A stretch of 64,000 bases of DNA from positions 2,671,035-2,735,034 of the forward strand of contig NZ_CP156660.1 in the NCBI RefSeq assembly GCF_039851975.1, in the 5' to 3' direction. The position numbers were made by a program, and so were the translations under genes. Each line of letters begins with the position of its first letter. The stretch's first letter is position 1. Positions 53,519 through 62,455 of this stretch are shown piece by piece. The notes beneath the pieces were generated by a model. It was not told the DNA's origin. It saw only the letters and a program-made list of their open reading frames with translations, and ran no database searches. This DNA comes from Desulfoscipio sp. XC116 (lineage in GTDB: Bacteria > Bacillota > Desulfotomaculia > Desulfotomaculales > Desulfallaceae).

Positions 53519-54721
53519 GTGTTAAAAGAGCAATGGCAGTTAATCATAAGCGGTATATGGGACCGGTTCACACCCGAGAGGATACAAACACTCCTGACGG
53601 ACCTGATAGCCTCGGCTGTGGTATTGGCCGCCACATATTTAATAATTAAGATTCTATCACATATACTGGACCGCACTTTAAAGGAAACAAATCACCAGCC
53701 CGACATAGTCAGCCGGCCCGGGGGGACTGCCCCGCCCGAAGACGAATCGGACGGCCAGCAGCGCCCCATTTCCGATAACTTTATTCGCTCGGCGCGCGCT
53801 TTTCTTAAAACACTGCTTTTCTACGGGGGATATTTTATCGCCGGCATTATTATCCTGGAAATATTCAATTTTAAAATAATCTCCGCCGATGATTTAAAAT
53901 CACTGGGGGCCAGGTTATTAAAAATTATTGGCGTGTTTTTGGGAGCCAAGTTAACAATTAACCTGGGACAGCTGGCTATAAAACAAATTTTTGCCAATCG
54001 CATTAAAGACAATTTTATGGAAAACCGCCGGGCCCAGACATTGGAAGTATTGTTGCGCAGCGTACTAACTTATATTATATTTTTCCTGGCCGGTTTAATG
54101 ATCCTGGAGATATTTAGCGTCAACACCAGTGCCATACTGGCCAGCGCGGGGATACTGGGACTGGCCATAGGCTTTGGCGCCCAGAACCTGGTAAAAGATA
54201 TTATCAGCGGCTTTTTTATTCTATTCGAGGATCAGTTCAACGTGGGAGATTTTGTGGAAACTGCCGGAGTGGTGGGCACAGTGGAGGAAATTGGGCTGCG
54301 CACCTGTAAAATTCGGGAGTGGACGGGACAACTGCATGTCATCCCCAACGGTGAGATTACCCGGGTAACCAATTACAACCGGGGACAAATGATGGCTGTG
54401 GTGACGGTAGGCATCGCATACGAAGAAGATATCGACCAGGCCCTTGAAGTATTGCGGCAGGAATGCGCGTCTGCCGCAAGCGATATGGATGCTATTTTAG
54501 ACATGCCCCAGGTTCAAGGGGTTACCGATCTGGCTGAGTCATCGGTAAACATTCGCACCATTGCCCCCACTGTAGCGGGTGAGCAATGGGCAGTGGAAAG
54601 GGAACTGCGCCGCCGCTTTAAGTACGCCCTGGAGCGGGCGGGCATAGAAATCCCCTATCCCAAACGGGTACTTTACCAGAGGAATGCAGAGGGGCACCAG
54701 CTTACGATTACGCAGGATTAA
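53519..54721 (+). CDS. MscS-family mechanosensitive channel
   Basis: 400 residues from GTG 53519, five bases after GGGGGA. Membrane helices near 35, 100, 140 and 185; pore-helix block ASAGILGLAIGFGAQNLVKD and the beta domain FILFEDQFNVGDFVETAGVV, then HVIPNGEITRVTNYNRGQM. Typical YkuT/YggB-like osmotic safety valve. Confidence 0.92.
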   Translation: MLKEQWQLIISGIWDRFTPERIQTLLTDLIASAVVLAATYLIIKILSHILDRTLKETNHQPDIVSRPGGTAPPEDESDGQQRPISDNFIRSARAFLKTLLFYGGYFIAGIIILEIFNFKIISADDLKSLGARLLKIIGVFLGAKLTINLGQLAIKQIFANRIKDNFMENRRAQTLEVLLRSVLTYIIFFLAGLMILEIFSVNTSAILASAGILGLAIGFGAQNLVKDIISGFFILFEDQFNVGDFVETAGVVGTVEEIGLRTCKIREWTGQLHVIPNGEITRVTNYNRGQMMAVVTVGIAYEEDIDQALEVLRQECASAASDMDAILDMPQVQGVTDLAESSVNIRTIAPTVAGEQWAVERELRRRFKYALERAGIEIPYPKRVLYQRNAEGHQLTITQD

Positions 54722-54834
54722 GGCTGTATGGCTACCTGCCGGCGGGTACTGCCGGGACAATGAGCATAATGAGACCGGCGGACACTTTTGAAAATCGGGG
54801 TTTAGGTGTTTAGGAGTTTAGTGATTTAAAATTT

Positions 54835-54872
54835 AAAACCGGGGGCGGTTTTGTTTTTCAACCGACCCCCGG
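54835..54872 (-). terminator. Intrinsic terminator downstream of the small gene
   Basis: CCGGGGGTCGGTT/AACCGCCCCCGG stem (one mismatch) and TTTT on the minus strand; plus-strand reading can also stop mscS. Confidence 0.75.
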
Positions 54873-54894
54873 CTATTGATCCCCGGTTAACACA

Positions 54895-55023
54895 TTAATT
54901 CCTCCTATTCTTTTTACCGTCCCCGTTTTCGGACAGCGCTTCCCGCTTAATTTCCTCGGGCTCCGGTTCAATCTTCTCCAGACCGATATCCCGCAGGATT
55001 TGATCAATTAAGTCTTTTGTCAT
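54895..55023 (-). CDS. Small acidic/basic protein, unknown (42 aa)
   Basis: ATG 55023 after AAGGAGGTGAAGTGAAT, one of the strongest ribosome sites in the window. Begins MTKDLIDQILRDIGLEKIEP and ends GDGKKNRRN. Has its own terminator. About 115 bp downstream of the sensor-kinase gene on the same strand, so it might be co-transcribed. No family recognised. Confidence 0.55.
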   Translation of the reverse strand: MTKDLIDQILRDIGLEKIEPEPEEIKREALSENGDGKKNRRN

Positions 55024-55138
55024 ATTCACTTCACCTCCTTGTTTATTGTAACTCTATAAACATATGATACAACGTTTATTATATGCTAATTATATATGCT
55101 GCGTGTAAAAATTCAAACAGCCTATTGTTAAAAAATGA

Positions 55139-56527
55139 TTAATTATTGGTGAGCGGCAGCACAACTACTATTTCCGCACCGCCGGATGCGGCATTGTCGG
55201 CCCGGATAGCGCCCCCGTGCTCTTCAACAATAGCCCTGGCAATAGGCAATCCCAGCCCGCTGCCGCCCCGGGGGCCTTTATAAAATCGTTCCCACAGGCG
55301 GCGCAAGTCCTCATCGGTAAATCCCGGTCCGTCATCCCGCACCGTCACCCGCAGCGTTTCACCTTGCACCGCGGCTTGTACAGAGACTCGGGAGAAGGCA
55401 TGGCGTACCGCATTGGCTATTAGATTAATAAAAACCCGTACCAGTTTTTCACCATCCGCCCACAAGTGTACGTCAGGACAATCACCCAGCTCCAGTTTGA
55501 TGTCTTTATCCAGGGCCAGTACCTGCTGTACTTGGATCGTCTGCTCCAACACCTCACTTATCTCGGTATCTTCGAAATTATATACCTCCGAGGCGCTTTC
55601 CAGCTTGCCAAGATAAACTAATTCCTCTACTATTTTTTTTAACCGCCCGGTTTCCCGCACGATAACCTCCAAAGCATGCTCGGCCTCCACACCCTTGAAA
55701 ACGCCGTCACGCACCCCTTCGGCATACCCCTGGATGGACATCAGCGGACTTTTTAGCTCATGAGAAGCATTTTGAAAAAATTGTCTCTGTACCCGATCGT
55801 ATTCCGCCAGCTGTTCGTCCATAGCGTTAATAGCCTGACCCAGTTCGCCAATTTCATCGCCTGTGTCCACCGGAACACGCCAGCCAAAATTACGCCTGGC
55901 CACACGCTGTGCTTTTTCCTTAAGCAAATCCAGCGGTCGTGAAATACGCCGGGCCAATAGCCAAGTAATACCCAAAGCCGCCAGTAAAGGCAAGGCCAGA
56001 CTAATTAAAGCGATAATAAGCAATTCTTGTTTAATTTCCTCCAGACCTTCCACCCGGGTAAGCAGCACAACCGCGCCGCCCCGCTCGGCTGTTCCGCCCA
56101 GATAACGAGCCGCCGCCACATAACGTTCCTGCCCCAAGGTAATCCGGCCTTCTTGAGCACCTGCAGCCAGCTTCGCCAACAACCCCGGCTCCAATACGTT
56201 GCCTGCGGCCTCATCGCCGATACTGCTTTCCAGCACCACCCCCCGGTGGTTTACCAGCAGATATTCCCCCTGAATAACCCGGCCCAGCATATGATAGGTC
56301 ATAAACCGGCGCATCATCTTACCATTTTGTCCGAATCCCTTTTCCGGATGATCATTTAACATTTCAACCAGGTTTTGCGCATCCCGCCATAAATTTTCCC
56401 GGGCTGCCTGTTCAAGATGCCGGCTGAGCAATAACCAGAAAGAAAAACTCATTAGCAGACCGGTTAGCACTATTACTGCCAGATATCCCACAGCAATGCG
56501 CAAGGCAATACCTTTGCGTCTAAACAT
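55139..56527 (-). CDS. Sensor histidine kinase
   Basis: 462 residues from ATG 56527, which overlaps the response-regulator stop by 8 nt. TM1 (IAVGYLAVIVLTGLLMSF), an extracytoplasmic sensor of about 130 residues, TM2 (IISLALPLLAALGITWLLAR), HAMP (SRPLDLLKEKAQRVARRNFG), HisKA with NASHELKSPLMSIQGYAEG, and HATPase boxes NLIANAVRH, VRDDGPGF and GGSGLGLPIAR. Stimulus unknown. Confidence 0.92.
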   Translation of the reverse strand: MFRRKGIALRIAVGYLAVIVLTGLLMSFSFWLLLSRHLEQAARENLWRDAQNLVEMLNDHPEKGFGQNGKMMRRFMTYHMLGRVIQGEYLLVNHRGVVLESSIGDEAAGNVLEPGLLAKLAAGAQEGRITLGQERYVAAARYLGGTAERGGAVVLLTRVEGLEEIKQELLIIALISLALPLLAALGITWLLARRISRPLDLLKEKAQRVARRNFGWRVPVDTGDEIGELGQAINAMDEQLAEYDRVQRQFFQNASHELKSPLMSIQGYAEGVRDGVFKGVEAEHALEVIVRETGRLKKIVEELVYLGKLESASEVYNFEDTEISEVLEQTIQVQQVLALDKDIKLELGDCPDVHLWADGEKLVRVFINLIANAVRHAFSRVSVQAAVQGETLRVTVRDDGPGFTDEDLRRLWERFYKGPRGGSGLGLPIARAIVEEHGGAIRADNAASGGAEIVVVLPLTNN

Positions 56528-57200
56528 TAATTTTATACCCGTAACCCCAGACCGTGCTAATCCTGATCCGTGCCCCATTATTTTTCATTTTGCGACGCAG
56601 ACGTTTAACCACGTCATCCACTGCACGATTATCTCCCACATAATCATAGCCCCATACCCGGTCCAGAATCTGCTCGCGGCTTAACGCCTGACCTGCGTTT
56701 TTTGCCAGCAACAGCAGTAAATCAAGCTCCTTGACTGTTAATTCCAATGACTCCGTCCCGGCAACAGCTTCCCGGCGACCCGGGTAAACCACCAAATCAC
56801 CCACCCGCACTTCCTGTTCCTCAACCACCGTCCGGGCAATGCCAGCCCGGCGCAGTACAGTGCGTACCCGGGCCACCAATTCCCGGGGAGAAAACGGTTT
56901 GGTCAGGTAGTCGTCCCCACCCAGCTCCAATCCCAGTACACGGTCCACCTCCTCGCCACGGGCCGAAACAAATATCACAGGCACATCTCCCCGACGGCGG
57001 ATTTCCTTGCATAGCTCAAAGCCATCCATCCCCGGCATCATAATGTCCAGTATAAACATGTCGGGCAACCCATGCTCCAGTGCCGTCAGCAGACTGCCGG
57101 CGTCGTAAAAAACACTGACGGAAAAACCTTCGCGATCCAGGTACTTATTTATTATTTTCGCTATATTGGCATCATCGTCCACGACATAAATTCTTTTCAA
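56520..57200 (-). CDS. OmpR/PhoB-family response regulator
   Basis: 226 residues from TTG 57200, close behind GGGGGCACTGGA. Receiver: VVDDDANI, phospho-Asp in MFILDIMMPGMDGFEL, Lys in DDYLTKPFSPRELVARV. C-terminal winged helix: LTVKELDLLLLLAKNAGQAL, WGYDYVGDNRAVDDVVKRLR. Pairs with the kinase downstream. Confidence 0.92.
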   Translation of the reverse strand: MKRIYVVDDDANIAKIINKYLDREGFSVSVFYDAGSLLTALEHGLPDMFILDIMMPGMDGFELCKEIRRRGDVPVIFVSARGEEVDRVLGLELGGDDYLTKPFSPRELVARVRTVLRRAGIARTVVEEQEVRVGDLVVYPGRREAVAGTESLELTVKELDLLLLLAKNAGQALSREQILDRVWGYDYVGDNRAVDDVVKRLRRKMKNNGARIRISTVWGYGYKINV

Positions 57201-57230
57201 TCCAGTGCCCCCTGAAACTTTTAATTTTAA

Positions 57231-57294
57231 TAGACATCCATGCCGCCGCTTGCACGGCATCATCAGCGGATGAAAATTAACTTAGTCCGTCATT
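57231..57294 (+). repeat. Dispersed repeat type 2, second copy
   Basis: AGACATCCATGCCGCCGCTT ... GCATCATCAGCGGATGAAAA ... CTTAGTCCGTCATTG. Matches 46181-46242 over about 62 bp. In copies of the GCGAAGCGA family the CCGTCATTGC end is shared, so the two may be parts of one mosaic repeat. Confidence 0.6.
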
Positions 57295-57468
57295 GCCCGG
57301 AAATAGATAGTGACCAGGAAAAAAATATCGTATTTTTCGTATATTTTACTGCAAAATTACATGAATTTCAAAATCTTGCTTCGGAGTTATAAAAAACACC
57401 GCAGGCATATTGGGTTTGGTTATAGTTGCTCAATTTAATAATTGTACGTATAATATGTATAATATTAC

Positions 57469-59376
57469 TTATTTCACCGGACCTTTGTATAACAAATTAA
57501 ATATCTCCGGCCGAACACCGGCTTTTAAGGTGATGCGGCCATCGGGCGATAGATATCCTTTAAGCAGGGGTATCTCCAGGGTTACCACCGCAGGACTCGC
57601 CTGAATATCATATGCGACCACCCGTGCCCCGGAGGAAATTTCCTCCAGTCTGCCACTACTTTCCAAACGCTGGATGCGCTCGGCCAACTCCCCCGCCCCG
57701 AATAAAAAATCGTAAATTTCGTGGACTTTCCCCGACAGCACCGCGGAAGCTTCATGCGGTATACCGTTATTCATACGCATAATAAACCGCTTTCTAATCA
57801 GCGGCTCAATTAATTCCGGGTAATCCTTGTCCACCTGTTCCAGCCTGCCCCGGTAATAGCTGCGTATATCCGCCGCCTCACGCAGCGACTTTTCTGTTTT
57901 AGACCAATCCAAGCGTCCGCTATGCCGGTAAATATCCTCCAGGCGGCCGGAACGTAAAATTAGAATATCCAGGCGGTCAGCCTGTTTTTCCAACTGATCG
58001 TAAGCCTCCCGCAATTGATCGAAAATATCCGCCGCCGGTGAATACAACCAATCCGCATGACTTAATGCCACAGTCAACATCAGGTGGTAAGCCCTATATT
58101 CACGATAATCCCCCTCCAAGGCGTATTTTTTTTGCAGTTCGTCCAACAAACCACCCATTGACGCCACCGACAACAGTTCATCTTTAAACTCGTCCACCCG
58201 CTCCAGTGCTTTTTTCATCAAACGCCGCACGGCCCCGGCCAGGCGGTCCAAAGTATCAAATTCGGCCGGCTGTAAATTGGGCCTGTCAGCGGAGTTCGCA
58301 ACCGCCAAACCTCGGGCGTGGGCTTTCGCCTTGGATAGGCTGAGCCATCCCCGCCAGTCAAAACTATTTCCTTCCATGCGCCCACAGTGCCAGCGAATGG
58401 CCGACGTGGGGTATACTACATCCCGATCGCAAATTACAAACGGTTTGACGCCTATCTCTTTAAAAAAGGCAGTGTACCTGGCCATATAACCAACCCCGCC
58501 CAAAGGCAGCACGCCGGTGCGCGCCAGAGAAACCCTGAAACCGCCTGATTCAATCAGCGCCGTTAATACATCACGATCGTGCTGCCCTTCCACTAAAATT
58601 ACTTTGTCGGCAAACAGCACTTCCCGCTTATAAGTGGTTAAACTGGGCAGCAAATCAGTATATTGCACCGCATCTTCATAGCTTATCTGAAAAACTTTGC
58701 GCTCCGCCAAATAGTTTTTGGGACGCCGAAAAAACAATACCCTGGCCAGATCCTCGGCACTGCGCAAATCCACCATGGAAGGCGAGTGGGTGATTAAAAT
58801 AAAGTGTTTTTCCTGCAGCCGGGCCACCTCACGCAAAACCTGCACAAAAATGTGCTGCGCCTGGGGGTGCAGGGACTGTTCAGGCTCATCAATAATCACC
58901 AGCTTACGTTCGGGATCATAAACCGCAATGCCCAGCACAGGCAGGTTGATCAACCCCGGGGCTTCATGAGCAGCCAACTGACAGCCATCTTCAGCGGACA
59001 TACAGAACTTAACTCCACCGTCTTCCACGCTAACCGATACCCGCTGCGGCACGCCCAACCTTTCCAAAAAAGAAAAAGCCAGAGCCAAAAGGCCGGGCTG
59101 TTTAACCGCCCGGCTCCAATACCGGCAAATCTGATCATAAGCCAGCCATTCCCGGAAAAACTCATCTTCCTCCTGCCGCACCACCGGCGTTAAATTACGC
59201 CGGACATCGTCCCGGGTGGGCAGTATGTACAGCGCTTCTTCAAGATTTTGCCGGGCAAATCTTTTTAAGGCATAAGACTTGCCGGTGCCGTTGGGCCCAA
59301 TGATATAAGTAAGGCCCGGCTTATTGTCTATTTGGTATGTACTGCCGTCGGGCAATAATAAATCAATTTTATCCAA
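57469..59376 (-). CDS. OLD-family ATPase with TOPRIM domain
   Basis: 635 residues. ABC-type ATPase first: Walker A IIGPNGTGKSYAL (residues 27-34), Walker B LVIIDEPEQSLHP near 158, ILITHSPSMVD. Then TOPRIM: VILVEGQHDRDVLTALIESG with Glu near 262 and FVICDRDVVYP near 316. A C-terminal helical region of about 270 residues has no known domain. This is the overcoming-lysogenization-defect architecture, found in phage defence (for example GajA with its helicase partner); here no helicase gene is adjacent. Single gene between the two-component system and feo. Confidence 0.85.
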   Translation of the reverse strand: MDKIDLLLPDGSTYQIDNKPGLTYIIGPNGTGKSYALKRFARQNLEEALYILPTRDDVRRNLTPVVRQEEDEFFREWLAYDQICRYWSRAVKQPGLLALAFSFLERLGVPQRVSVSVEDGGVKFCMSAEDGCQLAAHEAPGLINLPVLGIAVYDPERKLVIIDEPEQSLHPQAQHIFVQVLREVARLQEKHFILITHSPSMVDLRSAEDLARVLFFRRPKNYLAERKVFQISYEDAVQYTDLLPSLTTYKREVLFADKVILVEGQHDRDVLTALIESGGFRVSLARTGVLPLGGVGYMARYTAFFKEIGVKPFVICDRDVVYPTSAIRWHCGRMEGNSFDWRGWLSLSKAKAHARGLAVANSADRPNLQPAEFDTLDRLAGAVRRLMKKALERVDEFKDELLSVASMGGLLDELQKKYALEGDYREYRAYHLMLTVALSHADWLYSPAADIFDQLREAYDQLEKQADRLDILILRSGRLEDIYRHSGRLDWSKTEKSLREAADIRSYYRGRLEQVDKDYPELIEPLIRKRFIMRMNNGIPHEASAVLSGKVHEIYDFLFGAGELAERIQRLESSGRLEEISSGARVVAYDIQASPAVVTLEIPLLKGYLSPDGRITLKAGVRPEIFNLLYKGPVK

Positions 59377-59749
59377 ATATAACCGCCTCCCCGCCCAACT
59401 TTAAAAACCGCTGCAGTTCGATAACGCAGTATATTTATAACTTAACCTAAGCTACGTTTGTCTCCCAATTCCACATACCTTTTTATCAATCCTGCAAACG
59501 CGGGGTTATTGAATCAATAAGTTTTCCGATAATAATTTCGCCCAAAAATAAGATAGCCGAGAAAGTCAAGGAAGGACATGAATTTGTCGTATAACGCAAT
59601 GAAATGATATTGACTTTCATTATCAGCAACGGTACAATATAAGAGATAAATTGCTGAGAAAAAAATTAGAACCTTAACGGGCAGGAAAACCGGCATCAGT
59701 AAACTTTTTACTGATTAGCACACATTCTAAATTAAGTAAGGGGATGTTA
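59377..59749. other. Intergenic region between OLD and feoA
   Basis: About 370 bp between divergent genes. A 60-codon minus-strand frame (59514-59696) starts without a ribosome site and is not called. The feo promoter should lie at its right end; TTAGCACACATTCTAA near 59716 is a loose palindrome. Confidence 0.3.
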
Positions 59750-59965
59750 ATGATGTCATTAGCAAAAGGAATGTTAAATACACCCTATACAGTAAATTAT
59801 GTCAACACCGAGCATGAAGATATTCGCGATTTTTTATTTACGCTTGGTTGTTATCCCGGTGAAAAAGTAACTATTATTTCAAAATTAGCATCCAACTATA
59901 TAATTAACATCAAAAACGCAAGGTACAGTATAGATGAGGATTTAGCAAAAGCCATTATGATCTAA
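59750..59965 (+). CDS. feoA: Ferrous iron transport protein A
   Basis: About 71 residues, SH3-like FeoA fold. AAGGGG precedes the ATG at 59750 (59753 is also possible). Blocks: LFTLGCYPGEKVTIISKLAS and NYIINIKNARYSIDEDLAKA, where FeoA proteins usually end with a hydrophobic-IM tail. Small cytosolic partner of FeoB encoded 80 nt downstream. Confidence 0.9.
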   Translation: MMSLAKGMLNTPYTVNYVNTEHEDIRDFLFTLGCYPGEKVTIISKLASNYIINIKNARYSIDEDLAKAIMI

Positions 59966-60009
59966 ATTATTTACCGCAATTAACATCAGCGGTATGTTTT
60001 CAGCTTAGG

Positions 60010-60027
60010 AGTTAGCCAGGCCTAACA
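60010..60027. promoter_or_regulatory. Palindromic operator AGTTAG-N6-CTAACA before feoB
   Basis: Matches the site at 4201-4218 in both arms (11 of 12 arm positions) and in GAGTTAG-N4-GCCTAAC overall. Located between feoA and feoB, 21 nt upstream of the feoB start. Probably a DtxR/IdeR/MntR-type metal regulator box (inference). Confidence 0.5.
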
Positions 60028-60047
60028 ATTTACAAAGGAGGGGACTC

Positions 60048-62060
60048 ATGAAAATCGCTTTAGCAGGAAACCCCAATAGCGGAAAAACAACGCTGTTTAA
60101 CGCTATTACGGGTAAAATTGAGCATGTGGGAAACTGGCCCGGGGTTACCGTGGAGAAGAAGGAAGGTGATATTAAACAGAGCCTTAACCCAAGGAATGAA
60201 GACTTGGTTGTAGTGGACCTGCCCGGTGCATACTCCATGTCGCCATATACAAGTGAAGAGTCGATAACCAGAGACTTTGTCCAGAATGAAAATCCCGATG
60301 TGATCATTAACATTGTCGACTCAACAAATTTAAACAGAAGTTTGTTTTTTACCACTCAATTACTAGAGCTGGGCATACCCGTCGTAGTTGCCCTCAATAA
60401 AAGTGATATGACGGAAAAAAAGGGCAATACGATAGATGTTCCGGCCTTGAGTGATGCCCTGAAATGCCCCGTTATTCAAACTGTATCGACAAGATCTGCC
60501 AATAACGGTTTACCTGAACTGATAAATGCTGTAATAACAGTTGGCAAGTCGGACCAAAAGCAAATAGCGCCAAATATTAAAGGTGCTAAAAAAGCTTCCA
60601 CCAAAGAAGAATTTGAAAAAGTCGATCATAGACGTTATGCGTTTGTCAATGAAATTGTTGCCGAAGTTGAGCGAAGAAAAATAAGCTCTGAAAAACAAAC
60701 CGTACAAGACAATATTGATCGGTTAGTGGCACACAAATGGCTGGGCATTCCGATCTTTGCGGTAATAATGTGGCTGGTGTTTTCGATTTCCCAGTCCTGG
60801 GTCGGTCCATGGTTTGCAGATATCTTTGTCGGCTGGATAGACTTGTTGTATGCAGGTGTGGCAACATTGCTGGGCGAAAACGTGAACCCTGTTGTCGGCG
60901 CCTTGCTGCTTGACGGTATCATTGGCGGTGTCGGTGCGGTAATTGGATTCCTGCCGTTAATTATGGTGTTGTTCTTCTGCCTGGCACTCCTGGAAGACGG
61001 CGGGTATATGGCCCGTGTAGCGGTTGTCTTGGACAGGTTCTTTAAAAAAGTCGGTTTATCCGGCAAATCCATCATACCGATGATTGTCGGTACCGGTTGC
61101 GGCATACCTGGCGTTATGGCCACCAGAACTATTAAAAACCAAAGGCAAAGACGCACCACCGCAATGCTGACCACGTTTATGCCTTGCGGAGCCAAGCTCC
61201 CGATTATTGCCCTTTTCGCCGGTGTGTTCTTTGGCGATAACAGATGGATCGGCACTTCAATGTATTTTCTCGGCATTTTTGTAATTATTCTGGGTGCGTT
61301 GATTATTAGAAAAATTACAGGTGATTACTCCAGGTCATACTTTATCATGGAGCTTCCCGAATACAGGTTGCCCAGTTTAAAGAGAGCAACCATATCCATG
61401 TTAATGAGAGCAAAAGCATTTATTATCAAAGCAGGTACAATAATTTTGGTTTGCAACGCCGCGGTACAAATCTTACAAACCTTCGACTGGCAATTCCGGG
61501 TTGTCGCCGAGTCCGCGCCGGAGACAAGCATATTGGCCAGCATTGCGACACCGTTGGCGATATTATTTATACCGCTTGGCTTTGGCCTGTGGCAATTCGC
61601 AGCCGCGGCGGTAACGGGATTTATCGCCAAGGAAAATGTAGTCGGCACCTTGGCTGTTTGTTTTAGCATAACGAATTTTATCGACACTGAAGAACTGGCA
61701 CTGGTAGGCGGCAGCGCCGAAGTAAGTTCGGTATTCGGCATTACCGCGATAGCCGCGCTTTCCTATCTGGTCTTCAACCTCTTTACACCACCTTGCTTCG
61801 CGGCAATAGGCGCCATGAACGCAGAGCTGGAATCGTCCAAGTGGCTTTTGGGCGCTGTCGGATTCCAACTGGGCATGGGCTATGTACTGGCTTTTATCGT
61901 GTATCAAATAGGCACTTTAATGACTGCCGGTACTTTGGGTCAAGGATTTATCCCGGGCCTGATTGCTGTGGCTGCTATCGTAGGATTTGTTGTTTACTTG
62001 ATGAAAAAAGGCGGCGGTTCACAAGTATCCACCGCAATGCATTCATCGGTGAAATTATGA
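60048..62060 (+). CDS. feoB: Ferrous iron transport protein B
   Basis: 670 residues. N-terminal G domain: GNPNSGKTTLFNAITG, G2 GNWPGVTVEKKEG, G3 DLPGAYSMSPYT, G4 NKSD; GDI helix region; then about ten membrane helices with the gate motifs GCGIPGVMATRT and CGAKLPIIALFAG. Imports Fe2+. Start after AAAGGAGGGG. Its stop overlaps the next gene in an ATGA arrangement. Confidence 0.97.
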   Translation: MKIALAGNPNSGKTTLFNAITGKIEHVGNWPGVTVEKKEGDIKQSLNPRNEDLVVVDLPGAYSMSPYTSEESITRDFVQNENPDVIINIVDSTNLNRSLFFTTQLLELGIPVVVALNKSDMTEKKGNTIDVPALSDALKCPVIQTVSTRSANNGLPELINAVITVGKSDQKQIAPNIKGAKKASTKEEFEKVDHRRYAFVNEIVAEVERRKISSEKQTVQDNIDRLVAHKWLGIPIFAVIMWLVFSISQSWVGPWFADIFVGWIDLLYAGVATLLGENVNPVVGALLLDGIIGGVGAVIGFLPLIMVLFFCLALLEDGGYMARVAVVLDRFFKKVGLSGKSIIPMIVGTGCGIPGVMATRTIKNQRQRRTTAMLTTFMPCGAKLPIIALFAGVFFGDNRWIGTSMYFLGIFVIILGALIIRKITGDYSRSYFIMELPEYRLPSLKRATISMLMRAKAFIIKAGTIILVCNAAVQILQTFDWQFRVVAESAPETSILASIATPLAILFIPLGFGLWQFAAAAVTGFIAKENVVGTLAVCFSITNFIDTEELALVGGSAEVSSVFGITAIAALSYLVFNLFTPPCFAAIGAMNAELESSKWLLGAVGFQLGMGYVLAFIVYQIGTLMTAGTLGQGFIPGLIAVAAIVGFVVYLMKKGGGSQVSTAMHSSVKL

Positions 62061-62215
62061 GCATAGTTGATTATCTGGTTCTTGCTGTAGTAGCTTTAAT
62101 GGTGGCACTTGCTGTTTTTAAAATGGCAAGGGATAAAAAAAGAGGTGTAAAGTGTTCCGGATGCAGTGGCTGCAGCGAATGCAGCGAATGCCACGGGCGT
62201 TCCGATAAGTCATAA
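62057..62215 (+). CDS. FeoB-associated Cys-rich membrane protein
   Basis: 52 residues. One helix (IVDYLVLAVVALMVALAVF) and a cytosolic tail with CSGCSGCSECSECHG, typical of the small Cys-rich proteins linked to FeoB in Firmicutes. It overlaps feoB by 4 nt. The cysteines might bind iron or sense redox state. Confidence 0.88.
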   Translation: MSIVDYLVLAVVALMVALAVFKMARDKKRGVKCSGCSGCSECSECHGRSDKS

Positions 62216-62306
62216 CACAAGTAACAGCAAAGGGGGTGTCGCAAAACTACTTTATTAAGCAGTGAGCGATGCTCCCTTTCTGTTATATAAAAATAATATA
62301 AAAATA

Positions 62307-62358
62307 AAATCAGCCAATCCGATAATTACCTGAACTTATTATCGGATTGGCTGATTTT
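62307..62358 (+). terminator. Strong intrinsic terminator of feo operon
   Basis: About 20-bp perfect stem AAAATCAGCCAATCCGATAA and complement with a short loop; works on both strands and may also stop galE. Confidence 0.85.
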
Positions 62359-62455
62359 AGGCACAACTTAACTAGCTTTTGCTTCAAAGCCTTCTTTTAC
62401 AAGGAGTTTAGGCAATTGTTGCAACAGCCCCTTTATCGACAACGCCCAATAACCG

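Noticed and set aside
57469-59376. Gabija system
   Set aside because: The OLD/TOPRIM protein fits GajA broadly, but no UvrD-like GajB helicase is adjacent on either side.
59514-59696. 60-residue minus-strand hydrophobic ORF upstream of feoA
   Set aside because: No ribosome binding site, no recognised family, lies in a divergent promoter region; chance frame.
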